Of a stretch of 5,475 bases of DNA, positions 1 to 5,202 are shown one piece after another. The stretch lies in contig JABDKS010000381.1 in NCBI GenBank assembly GCA_013002105.1, positions 1-5,475 of the forward strand, written 5' to 3'. Under the pieces are notes generated by a model. That model worked only from the letters and a program-made list of their open reading frames with translations. It was not told the DNA's origin and ran no database searches. The translations under genes and the position numbers were made by a program. Numbering within the stretch: position 1 is the first letter of the stretch; every line of letters begins with the position of its first letter. This DNA comes from Pirellulaceae bacterium (GTDB lineage: Bacteria > Planctomycetota > Planctomycetia > Pirellulales > Pirellulaceae).

Positions 1-69
1 TGGGGTTCCACCTGCCTCGCTGACGCTCGTTGGTTCACCCCAGGCTATTGCCTGTCGCCGCTTCGCGGC
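1..69. repeat. Compact multi-hairpin intergenic repeat (probably dispersed)
   Basis: Three inverted repeats lie side by side. TGGGGT (1-6) pairs with ACCCCA (37-42). CAGGC (41-45) pairs with GCCTG (50-54) around a TATT loop. GCCGC (57-61) pairs with GCGGC (65-69) around TTC. Such dense small hairpins without coding potential look like a REP-type or miniature dispersed element. From memory, similar strings ending in a CGCCGCTTCGCGGC-like hairpin recur between genes in Rhodopirellula-type genomes, but copy number cannot be tested in this window. The element may extend beyond the left edge. Confidence 0.45.
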
Positions 70-305
70 TGTCGAATGTTGCAAGCACTACACGTAAACG
101 ATTGCGAACGCACACGATCAAAACCGGCGCGTCGTGCTGGCACTCAAGGTCAATACCTGGTTCCAGCACTGGGCCTCAGGTTCGGGAAATGACTCGTAAT
201 GAATCGGCCCTCCGAGCCTACTGTTACTGCAAGCAGGGCGGATATCGCGCGACAAAATCAGCAACGGTGAGTACAGCACGACCCAAAAAGACCCTTCGAG
301 CCCTG

Positions 306-351
306 GGCCAGGACCTGTCCTGGCAACGGCGTGCCAGGACGGGTCCTGGCC
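306..351. repeat. Near-perfect 20-bp inverted repeat with 6-nt loop
   Basis: Positions 306-325 pair with 332-351 over 20 bp, with a single T-G wobble (316/341) and a 6-nt loop (326-331). Each arm is itself nearly palindromic: CCAGGAC and GTCCTGG occur in both arms, separated by 2 nt. The unit therefore contains four copies of a 7-mer in alternating orientation and could fold either as one long hairpin or as two short ones. No T-tract follows on either strand, so a classical intrinsic terminator is unlikely. It may be a REP-like or miniature mobile palindrome, or a 3'-end structure for the convergent DUF2752 transcript, whose stop codon is about 110 nt away. Confidence 0.7.
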
Positions 352-462
352 TACATGAACCCACATCAATGATCAAAATGCTCTATCTCCGGTCACTTCG
401 GAGCCTTCTACACAGAACCGGTGTTAGCGCCCAAACGGCCTGTCCAACGTGCCGCTGTGCGG

Positions 463-1332
463 TTACGCGCCGATCAGGGCGAGCAGTTTTCCGCTACCGA
501 CGCGAAAAAACCAATCGATGATGGCCACCACTGCGATTGCCAGCAAAGTGATGACCATGACACGTTGAATCGTTAAATGGGGCACACGCCCGTATTTGGC
601 GGACCAAGCGGAGGCGACAACAAACGGAATGCAGTACAGAGCGAGTAAAAAACCGCCGGGATTCGCACGGAGGCTGCTGGTCCATTGACCGCGGACAAAG
701 TGAGCCCAGGAAGTCGTCATTCCGCAGGCGGGGCACCGAATTCCAACGATCACCCGCATGCTGCACGGCGGCAGCCCCAGTTGTTGGTGGGTTCCCAGAC
801 CGTCCTGGTTTGGTGACAGGCCGCTCGCGACGCCCAGTAAAACAAGCGGCCCGATGGCAAAGAACGCTGCGAGGGCGCGGAATGTTTTCGGAACGCATCG
901 TGTTGGGGGTGTAACGCACCGCGCTGGGGGCGTAACGCACGGTGCTGGGGGCGTAACGCACGGTGCTGGGGGATCATGGTGCAGAGGTCGATCTGGATTC
1001 GCCAGCGAGCTGCCCATCGCCGAATCGCCCGTTGCGACTGCGTCAGCCTTGGCAACCGAGCTCATTTCGGTGATTGGCCGATTGGTCTGACCGTCATCGA
1101 TAGGACCGGCCGCATCAGGCCGGGTCTGCATAGCGGCACCCTCAACCGGCCGGGTCTCGATCGGCCGGGTCTCAACCGGCCGGGTCTCGATCGGGCTGGC
1201 CTCGACAGGGTTGGCCGTGGTTGGATCAGGCGGATCGGATTCGCTCGGATCAGACAAAGAGTGGTTCTCTCGCACGCGGGCCGGCGGGCGGGGTTTGGCC
1301 GGTAAGTGGACTGGGGGGACCCTTTGGGACAC
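463..1332 (-). CDS. DUF2752-type membrane protein with proline-rich repeat N-terminus
   Basis: The predicted protein has 289 aa if translation starts at the GTG at 1332. The C-terminal half matches the DUF2752 pattern: Cys190, then CPACGMT at 200-206, then an Arg/Asn-Pro at 222-225. There are three hydrophobic segments, near 151-172, 225-245 and 257-276. This is a small inner-membrane family of unknown function. The Cys-Pro-x-Cys-Gly motif looks like a redox or metal site, but that is inference. Residues 1-148 are low-complexity and Pro-rich, with a TRP[VI]E pentapeptide repeat (about 40-64) and a CVTPPAP-like heptad repeat (about 121-148), each encoded by a DNA minisatellite. The start is uncertain. 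The GTG has no good ribosome site, whereas Met68 (ATG at 1131-1129) has GAGGG 8 nt upstream. The repeats keep a period of three and vary conservatively (Val/Ile), which favours coding through both arrays. The gene is divergent from rpsJ, and no link to ribosome synthesis is evident. Confidence 0.8.
   Translation of the reverse strand: MSQRVPPVHLPAKPRPPARVRENHSLSDPSESDPPDPTTANPVEASPIETRPVETRPIETRPVEGAAMQTRPDAAGPIDDGQTNRPITEMSSVAKADAVATGDSAMGSSLANPDRPLHHDPPAPCVTPPAPCVTPPARCVTPPTRCVPKTFRALAAFFAIGPLVLLGVASGLSPNQDGLGTHQQLGLPPCSMRVIVGIRCPACGMTTSWAHFVRGQWTSSLRANPGGFLLALYCIPFVVASAWSAKYGRVPHLTIQRVMVITLLAIAVVAIIDWFFRVGSGKLLALIGA
890..973. repeat. 21-nt tandem repeat inside the DUF2752 gene
   Basis: There are three well-conserved 21-nt units (911-931, 932-952, 953-973), which read GTAACGCAC(CG/GG)... 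ending in CTGGGGG on the plus strand. A degenerate fourth copy lies at 890-910. On the minus strand each unit encodes a seven-residue motif of the APCVTPP type, so unit number can change without breaking the frame. The array sits just before the first membrane segment and forms the end of the proline-rich linker. Confidence 0.85.
1141..1215. repeat. 15-nt tandem repeat inside the DUF2752 gene
   Basis: There are five 15-nt units (1141, 1156, 1171, 1186 and 1201), of the form CTC(AAC/GAT)CGGCCGGGT on the plus strand. The last two are degenerate. The first three alternate between AAC and GAT variants, giving a 30-nt higher-order period. On the minus strand each unit encodes TRP[VI]E, and the variable codon switches only between Val and Ile. 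This supports real translation of the region in the chosen frame. Confidence 0.85.
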
Positions 1333-1416
1333 TTGCCCAGGTTGCCGTCAGTCGGCCTGGTCGTGTTCTGGATTGTCGCATCGCAAAAGAATCCTAGGAT
1401 TTGGAGCGAACAGCCG

Positions 1417-1445
1417 TTGACGTAAATTCCGACGGCCTCTAGATT
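1417..1445 (+). promoter_or_regulatory. Predicted sigma70-type promoter of the S10 operon
   Basis: The -35 box TTGACG (1417-1422) matches 5 of 6 consensus bases. After a 17-nt spacer comes TAGATT (1440-1445), which matches 4 of 6 bases of the -10 box. Initiation would be expected near 1452, giving a leader of about 118 nt before the rpsJ start. The site lies in the divergent region between the DUF2752 gene and rpsJ, where an operon promoter should be. This is a sequence-match prediction only. Confidence 0.6.
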
Positions 1446-1455
1446 TTTCTCCTCA

Positions 1456-1518
1456 CGCGAGTGATGTCATTCGCGAAACAACGTGTATTGCAGAAAAGTC
1501 GCGGGTAATGTCCCGTGG
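1456..1518 (+). promoter_or_regulatory. Structured 5' leader of the S10 operon (two hairpins)
   Basis: Two hairpins lie in the predicted leader. The first is CGCGAGTGA (1456-1464) with TCATTCGCG (1467-1475): nine possible pairs including one G-U, or eight pairs with a four-base loop. It would lie within a few bases of the predicted transcript 5' end. The second runs from 1499 to 1518, with a CGGG/CCCG core extended by further pairs (including G-U) around TAATGT. The remaining leader to the rpsJ start is A-rich and apparently open. S10 operons are known in Escherichia coli to be repressed by L4 acting on the leader. Whether this leader does the same is inference, and I do not claim homology to the E. 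coli structure. Confidence 0.4.
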
Positions 1519-1569
1519 TCGCTCTCGATATACAACCAAATTACCACAATCAATTCCAGGTTTGTAACA

Positions 1570-1896
1570 GTGTCAGCTGGGTCAAGCGAAGTCATTCGAA
1601 TTCGTATGGAAGCGTACGATCACTCCGTATTGGACCAGAGCGCCCAGGAGATTGTGGACACGGTAAAGCGTACCCATAGCGAAGTGCATGGGCCAATTCC
1701 GTTGCCAACGCGGATCGAGCGTTACACGGTCTTGTCCAGCCCTTTTGTGAATAAGAAAGCGCGGCAGCAGTACGAGATTCGTACGCACAAGCGTTTGATT
1801 GATATTGTCCAGGCCACGGCCAAGACGATCGAAGCGCTCAATAAATTGAGCCTTCCAGCAGGTGTCGACATCAAGATTAAGGCGTCCGCACGATAG
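1570..1896 (+). CDS. rpsJ: 30S ribosomal protein S10
   Basis: S10 is a component of the 30S head that contacts 16S rRNA and partners S3 and S14; in other bacteria it also serves as NusE in antitermination complexes. The family signatures are clear: [10 protein letters not shown] at about 9-18, HGPIPLPTR at about 40-48, and [13 protein letters not shown] at about 67-79. I chose the GTG at 1570, which gives 108 aa, close to the usual 100-105. An in-frame GTG at 1483 would add 29 residues with no S10 similarity and lies in the structured leader. Ribosome-site support is weak: an AGG at 1558-1560, 9 nt upstream. S10 is the first gene of the operon, about 118 nt after the predicted transcription start and followed by a 316-nt gap to rplC. 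Identity is certain; the exact start is moderately sure. Confidence 0.95.
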   Translation: MSAGSSEVIRIRMEAYDHSVLDQSAQEIVDTVKRTHSEVHGPIPLPTRIERYTVLSSPFVNKKARQQYEIRTHKRLIDIVQATAKTIEALNKLSLPAGVDIKIKASAR

Positions 1897-2212
1897 TCCT
1901 TGTCTCAAGGGCTGGTTGGAATGATTGTCTCGCCAGAAACAGCACTGTCATCTTTTGGCGGTTTGGTTCGTTCTCGATTTCTTTTGATCGAGTGCCGAGC
2001 GTTGTCTGGATCGAAATGAATTACGAACCGTGTGGCGTTGTCTCCCAAGGCGATTGTCGCACGAAACAAATTGACGATTAACTACTGGTTTCCGAATGAA
2101 CGGAGGTCAGGGCGATACTTCAGGTGCCAATGAGCGTTTGAAAATCGTCTTGGCGACCTTGAAATTCATAACGAACGACGGGCGCTCTCGCAGACCGCGG
2201 GGCGAAAGAGAT
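1897..2212. other. Long rpsJ-rplC intergenic gap
   Basis: This 316-nt spacer has no recognisable gene. The rplC frame stays open upstream to an ATG at 2096, but the 39 extra residues do not resemble L3. A hairpin CTCGAT/ATCGAG (1973-1978 with 1987-1992) is nested between GGTTCG (1965-1970) and CGAACC (2024-2029), so a branched RNA fold is possible. A small CCTTG/CAAGG hairpin (1898-1910) directly follows the rpsJ stop without a T-tract. A TTGACG hexamer at 2071 has only poor -10 partners. A strong GGAGGT at 2102-2107 has no start codon at a useful distance. An internal promoter, a processing site or a regulatory leader for rplC are all possible; none is demonstrated. Confidence 0.45.
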
Positions 2213-2896
2213 ATGTCACCATCAATCCTAGGCCGCAAAGTCGGGATGACTCAGATTTACTTGGACGACGGGAGTGTGGTTCCTGTCACAGTGGTCCAGG
2301 CTGGTCCGTGTCATGTGCTGCAGGTTCGCAGTGTCGAACGCGATGGTTATCAAGCCGTTCAGTTGGGTTTCGAGGATAAGCCACGCCGCTTGGCCGCTCG
2401 CAGCGAGCGAGGTCATGTTGCCAAGTTGGAAAGCAAGCGGGCCAAGAAGAAGGCCGCCGACAAGGTCGAATTGGTGCCCAAGGCTGATTGCGAGCCGCAG
2501 CGATTCATTCGCGAGTTCCGCGGCGAGACGGATCTTGAAGTGGGCGCGACAGTGACGGTCGATCAGTTTGCCGAGATCAAAAAGGTGGATGTGACCGGCA
2601 CGAGCAAGGGTCGCGGTTTTGCCGGCGTCATGAAGCGGCACAACTTTCATGGCCAACGTGCTTCGCACGGTGTCAAGAAAGTGCACCGTCACGCCGGCGG
2701 TACTGGTTGCAGTGCTTCGCCAAGCCGTCTGTTTAAAGGTCGCCGAATGGGCGGTCAGTACGGCAACACCAAAACAACGGCTCGGAATCTGGAAGTCGTG
2801 CGGGTCGACGCGGAAAACAACCTGCTGCTGATTCGCGGTGCGGTTCCCGGGCCAAATGGCGGTTTTGTTTCTATCCGTCAGACGAACAAGGTTTAA
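2213..2896 (+). CDS. rplC: 50S ribosomal protein L3
   Basis: L3 is an early-assembly 23S rRNA-binding protein whose extended loop reaches towards the peptidyl-transferase centre. The N-terminal signature ILGRKVGMTQIY is at 5-16. The long loop carries GRGFAGVMKRHNFHGQRASHG at about 133-153 (key residues HNFHGQ and ASHG), then FKGRRMGGQYGN at 174-185. At 227 aa it is slightly longer than the E. coli protein (209), partly because of a Lys/Arg-rich stretch at about 72-86. The ATG at 2213 places the family N-terminus correctly and has a GAAAGAG purine run just 2 nt upstream; the in-frame ATG at 2096 is rejected. The loop tip has Cys166 where E. coli L3 has Gln150, the residue methylated by PrmB, so that modification cannot occur here. 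rplD follows after 10 nt. Confidence 0.96.
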   Translation: MSPSILGRKVGMTQIYLDDGSVVPVTVVQAGPCHVLQVRSVERDGYQAVQLGFEDKPRRLAARSERGHVAKLESKRAKKKAADKVELVPKADCEPQRFIREFRGETDLEVGATVTVDQFAEIKKVDVTGTSKGRGFAGVMKRHNFHGQRASHGVKKVHRHAGGTGCSASPSRLFKGRRMGGQYGNTKTTARNLEVVRVDAENNLLLIRGAVPGPNGGFVSIRQTNKV

Positions 2897-2906
2897 GAAA
2901 ACAATC

Positions 2907-3575
2907 ATGGCCAGTTTGACTGTATACGACGAATCCGGCAAAGAAGTCGGTAAGTACGAAATCGATACCGAGCAGATCGCCAATCGTGTCAACAAACAGT
3001 TGATGCATGATGCGGTCGTGATGTATCAGGCCAATTTGCGTCAGGGTTCGCATAATACGCGAACGCGTGGCCAAGTCAGCGGCACGAACAAAAAGCTCTA
3101 CCGTCAGAAAGGTACTGGTAACGCACGTGCCGGTAGCAAGCGAACCAATGTTCGCCGCGGGGGTGGTGTCGCACGGACGGTCAAGCCGCGTGACTACAGC
3201 TATCGCTTGCCAAAGAAGGCTGTTCGATTGGCGACGCGGATGGCGATTCGGTCCAAGATCGACGACGGCGAAGTCGTGGTGATCGACAAGTTGGCGTTTG
3301 ATGCACCCAAGACCAGCAAGATGGCGTCGGTGCTGAAATCGCTTGGCTTGGCTGATACGACCACCTTGGTCGCGACAGCAGACCAGGACAACGATGTATT
3401 TAAGAGCGGTCGGAATCTTGTCGGTGTCGACGTTCAGCCGGTTCGCGATTTGAATGCCCTGTCGGTACTCAAGCCAAAGCGAATGTTGGTGACCAAAGAT
3501 GCCTTGGACAAGATCAAGGACGGCACGTTCAGTGGAATAACCGCATCGAGCGATTCAAGCGGAGAAGCGAAATGA
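2907..3575 (+). CDS. rplD: 50S ribosomal protein L4
   Basis: L4 is a 23S rRNA-binding protein whose extended loop lines the peptide exit tunnel. In E. coli it also represses its own operon at the S10 leader. The loop is evident as KLYRQKGTGNARAGSKR at about 63-79 and RRGGGVA at 83-89, followed by KPRDYSYRLPKKA at 93-105. The protein has 222 aa against 201 in E. coli; much of the excess is a Ser-rich C-terminal tail. The GGGV stretch continues as ARTV, where most bacterial L4 proteins have a Phe/His-Gly-Pro. The ATG at 2907 gives the usual short N-terminal strand (MASLTVYDESGKE). Its upstream sequence is A-rich with little Shine-Dalgarno character. It overlaps rplW by 4 nt (ATGA), suggesting translational coupling. 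Confidence 0.96.
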   Translation: MASLTVYDESGKEVGKYEIDTEQIANRVNKQLMHDAVVMYQANLRQGSHNTRTRGQVSGTNKKLYRQKGTGNARAGSKRTNVRRGGGVARTVKPRDYSYRLPKKAVRLATRMAIRSKIDDGEVVVIDKLAFDAPKTSKMASVLKSLGLADTTTLVATADQDNDVFKSGRNLVGVDVQPVRDLNALSVLKPKRMLVTKDALDKIKDGTFSGITASSDSSGEAK

Positions 3576-3895
3576 CACAGATTCAACCGCCTGCACCCAA
3601 AGAGGGTGGCATCAAACTGGAGCCGCATCAGGTGTTGTTGCGTCCGCTGGTCACCGAAAAGGGTGTTCATCGTGCGACCCGGCACAATCAGTATGCTTTC
3701 GAGGTTCATCGCGACGCGACCAAGACCGATGTCCGCGAGGCCGTCGAGGCTTTGTTTGACGTGAAGGTCGCTAAAGTGCGGACTCAGAATCGCAAAGGCA
3801 AGCTGCGTCGATACAAATTCCGCTATGGGCGAACGGCTGATTGGAAACGAGCGATCGTTCAGTTGCAGCCAGACCACAAGATTGACTTCTTTTAA
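3572..3895 (+). CDS. rplW: 50S ribosomal protein L23
   Basis: L23 sits at the exit of the peptide tunnel and is the docking point for trigger factor and the signal recognition particle. The family pattern is intact: LLRPLVTEKGVH at 22-33, NQYAFEVHRDATKTDVREAVEALF over about 39-62 (key residues YAFEV and ATKTD), a basic loop NRKGKLRRYKFRYGR at 73-87, and DWKRAIVQL ending in KIDFF at the C-terminus. At 107 aa it is close to the family norm, with an N-terminal lead of about 20 residues before the first conserved strand. The ATG overlaps the rplD stop in ATGA and has a GGAG 7 nt upstream, the best ribosome site in the operon. Confidence 0.96.
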   Translation: MTQIQPPAPKEGGIKLEPHQVLLRPLVTEKGVHRATRHNQYAFEVHRDATKTDVREAVEALFDVKVAKVRTQNRKGKLRRYKFRYGRTADWKRAIVQLQPDHKIDFF

Positions 3896-3976
3896 TGGTC
3901 GTGATGCCAGCTGTGAGTTGGCGAAAAGCAAAACAAAAAGCAAACCCCTGCAAACAACGTTATTGAATAAACTGCC

Positions 3977-4837
3977 ATGGGCATTCGAATCTACAAGCCG
4001 ACCAGCGCCGGACGCCGAAATGCGTCGGTCAGCGATTTCGCTGAACTGACCAAGGGCTACACGCCTGAGAAGTCGCTGCTGCGTCCGAAACGAAAAACCG
4101 GTGGTCGCAACAATCAAGGCAAGATTACCTCTCGCCATCGAGGCGGTGGTCACAAGCAAAAATACCGCATCATTGACTTCCGTCGTGTCAAAGACGGCGT
4201 GCCTGCCATTGTTGATTCGATTCAATACGATCCCAATCGATCGGCCCGAATCGCATTGCTGAAGTACGCCGATGGTGACAAGCGTTACGTGATTGCCCCA
4301 AGCGGATTGGTTGCTGGCGACAGCGTCATGAATGGCCCCGATGCCGCACCGACGCTTGGCAATTGTTTGCCGTTGAAAAACATTCCGCTGGGGACTCAAG
4401 TTTCCTGTGTCGAAATGCGAATCGGTGGCGGTGCCAGTATGTGTCGCTCGGCGGGGACCTACGCGACGTTGATGGCACGCGAAGCAGATTGGGCTCAGTT
4501 GTCTTTGCCAAGTGGTGAAGTTCGACGGGTTCCCAGCGTTTGTCGTGCAACGATCGGTGCAGTCGGCAACAGTGATCATATGAACGTCCGACTTGGCAAG
4601 GCGGGCCGCGCCCGTTGGCTCGGTCGTCGGCCTCACGTTCGCGGTACAGCCATGAACCCGATCGATCACCCGCACGGTGGTGGTGAAGGTCGAACCAAGG
4701 GTGGTCGTCACCCGGTCAGCCCACAAGGCAAGAGTGCCAAGGGTGGCCGAACGCGTCAGAAACGTAAACCAAGTAACAGCTCGATTGTTCGACGTCGCAA
4801 AAGCAAGCGATACGGCCAGTTGAAACTGCACAAGTAA
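3977..4837 (+). CDS. rplB: 50S ribosomal protein L2
   Basis: L2 binds 23S rRNA near the peptidyl-transferase centre and is needed for subunit joining. The conserved N-terminus is [18 protein letters not shown]. Further hallmarks are [21 protein letters not shown] at about 40-60 (key residues GRNNQG and RHRGGGHK), [19 protein letters not shown] at 157-175, [11 protein letters not shown] at 206-216, and the near-invariant [10 protein letters not shown] at 230-239, with His231 matching the E. coli His229 studied for peptidyl-transferase activity. The length is 286 aa against 273 in E. coli. Four cysteines (130, 144, 156, 189) are more than is common in L2. The gene is separated from rplW by 81 nt of A-rich sequence containing repeated AAAAGCAAA-like runs and no Shine-Dalgarno motif, so initiation may rely on an unstructured A-rich leader. 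Confidence 0.97.
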   Translation: MGIRIYKPTSAGRRNASVSDFAELTKGYTPEKSLLRPKRKTGGRNNQGKITSRHRGGGHKQKYRIIDFRRVKDGVPAIVDSIQYDPNRSARIALLKYADGDKRYVIAPSGLVAGDSVMNGPDAAPTLGNCLPLKNIPLGTQVSCVEMRIGGGASMCRSAGTYATLMAREADWAQLSLPSGEVRRVPSVCRATIGAVGNSDHMNVRLGKAGRARWLGRRPHVRGTAMNPIDHPHGGGEGRTKGGRHPVSPQGKSAKGGRTRQKRKPSNSSIVRRRKSKRYGQLKLHK

Positions 4838-4875
4838 TAGCCAACACAAGTAACCAACGCGAACTGATTTAACTT

Positions 4876-5148
4876 ATGAGTCGCAGCGCCAAAAAAGGAC
4901 CGTACGTCGATCCGAAACTGTTTTTCAAAGTGCAAAAGCAGGCGGACGAAGGCGGTCACCAGCCGATCAAGACGTGGGCTCGTGCCTGCACGATCGTTCC
5001 TGAATTCATTAACGTCACGTTTATGGTTCACGATGGTCGTAAGCATGTGCCCGTGAAGGTGACCGAAGACATGGTCGGTCACAAGTTGGGCGAATTTGCC
5101 CCGACACGAACGTTCAAAGGACACGGCGGCAAGGGCGGCAAGAAATAG
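4876..5148 (+). CDS. rpsS: 30S ribosomal protein S19
   Basis: S19 is a 30S head protein that forms a complex with S13 and takes part in intersubunit and A-site tRNA contacts. The small protein (90 aa, normal length) carries the family signatures [14 protein letters not shown] near the N-terminus, [15 protein letters not shown] at 31-45, [23 protein letters not shown] over about 52-74 (key residues GRKHVPV and [13 protein letters not shown]), and a Gly/Lys-rich tail. The ATG at 4876 matches the family start. The 38-nt spacer after rplB is A-rich and lacks a Shine-Dalgarno site. It repeats CACAAGTAA (4829-4837 and 4845-4853), the first copy containing the rplB stop codon. Confidence 0.97.
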   Translation: MSRSAKKGPYVDPKLFFKVQKQADEGGHQPIKTWARACTIVPEFINVTFMVHDGRKHVPVKVTEDMVGHKLGEFAPTRTFKGHGGKGGKK

Positions 5149-5165
5149 TCGGTTCGATGAACCGA
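5149..5165 (+). other. Hairpin directly after the rpsS stop codon
   Basis: TCGGTTC (5149-5155) and GAACCGA (5159-5165) are perfect complements around a three-base loop GAT, beginning on the base after the rpsS stop codon. The next bases are TCAAAGC, so there is no T-tract and intrinsic termination is unlikely in the middle of this operon. It could slow 3'-end decay, mark a processing site or tune rplV translation; all of these are inference. Confidence 0.5.
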
Positions 5166-5202
5166 TCAAAGCTGCGAGCAACGAATCCGCGAGACAAATA
5201 CG

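Larger units (their letters stand above)
1..462. other. Non-coding intergenic region with palindromic repeats
   Basis: I see no supportable gene here. Open frames exist on both strands, but their products are rich in Arg, Ser and Thr with no recognisable domain, and they run straight through the palindromic elements at 1-69 and 306-351. That is typical of chance open frames in GC-rich repeat DNA. The stretch lies downstream of the minus-strand DUF2752 gene, so its 3' untranslated region would fall here. I found no hairpin followed by a T-tract on either strand that would make a convincing intrinsic terminator. Confidence 0.6.

Noticed and set aside
306..351. Intrinsic terminator at the long inverted repeat
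   Set aside because: Neither strand has a T-tract directly after the stem. The nearest T-run on the minus-strand transcript is about 15-20 nt further on.
30..521. Open frame (163 codons) on the plus strand through the left intergenic region
   Set aside because: It runs through the palindromic elements, overlaps the end of the DUF2752 gene, and encodes a basic Ser/Thr-rich sequence with no domain. It is probably a chance open frame.
1391..1400. Perfect 10-bp palindrome ATCCTAGGAT between the divergent genes
   Set aside because: It is short, single and without a recognised regulator motif. It could be an operator, but chance is equally likely.
1483..1569. N-terminal extension of S10 from the in-frame GTG at 1483
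   Set aside because: It would make S10 about 137 residues long, with 29 unconserved residues encoded across the structured leader. The GTG at 1570 fits the family length.
2071..2100. Internal promoter with TTGACG at 2071
   Set aside because: The -35 match is good, but the hexamers 16-18 nt downstream match at most about half of the -10 consensus, so it is not listed as a feature.
2096..2212. N-terminal extension of L3 from the ATG at 2096
   Set aside because: The 39 extra residues do not resemble L3, while the ATG at 2213 gives the standard family N-terminus a few residues before ILGRKVGMT.
2228..2995. Open frame (255 codons) on the minus strand opposite rplC
   Set aside because: It is a shadow of rplC, with no family resemblance and no ribosome site or promoter I could support.
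3434..4849. Long open frame (471 codons) on the minus strand opposite rplD, rplW and rplB
   Set aside because: It lies antisense to three certain ribosomal genes. Its translation has no recognisable domain, and long antisense frames arise readily opposite Lys/Arg-rich conserved genes with this codon bias.
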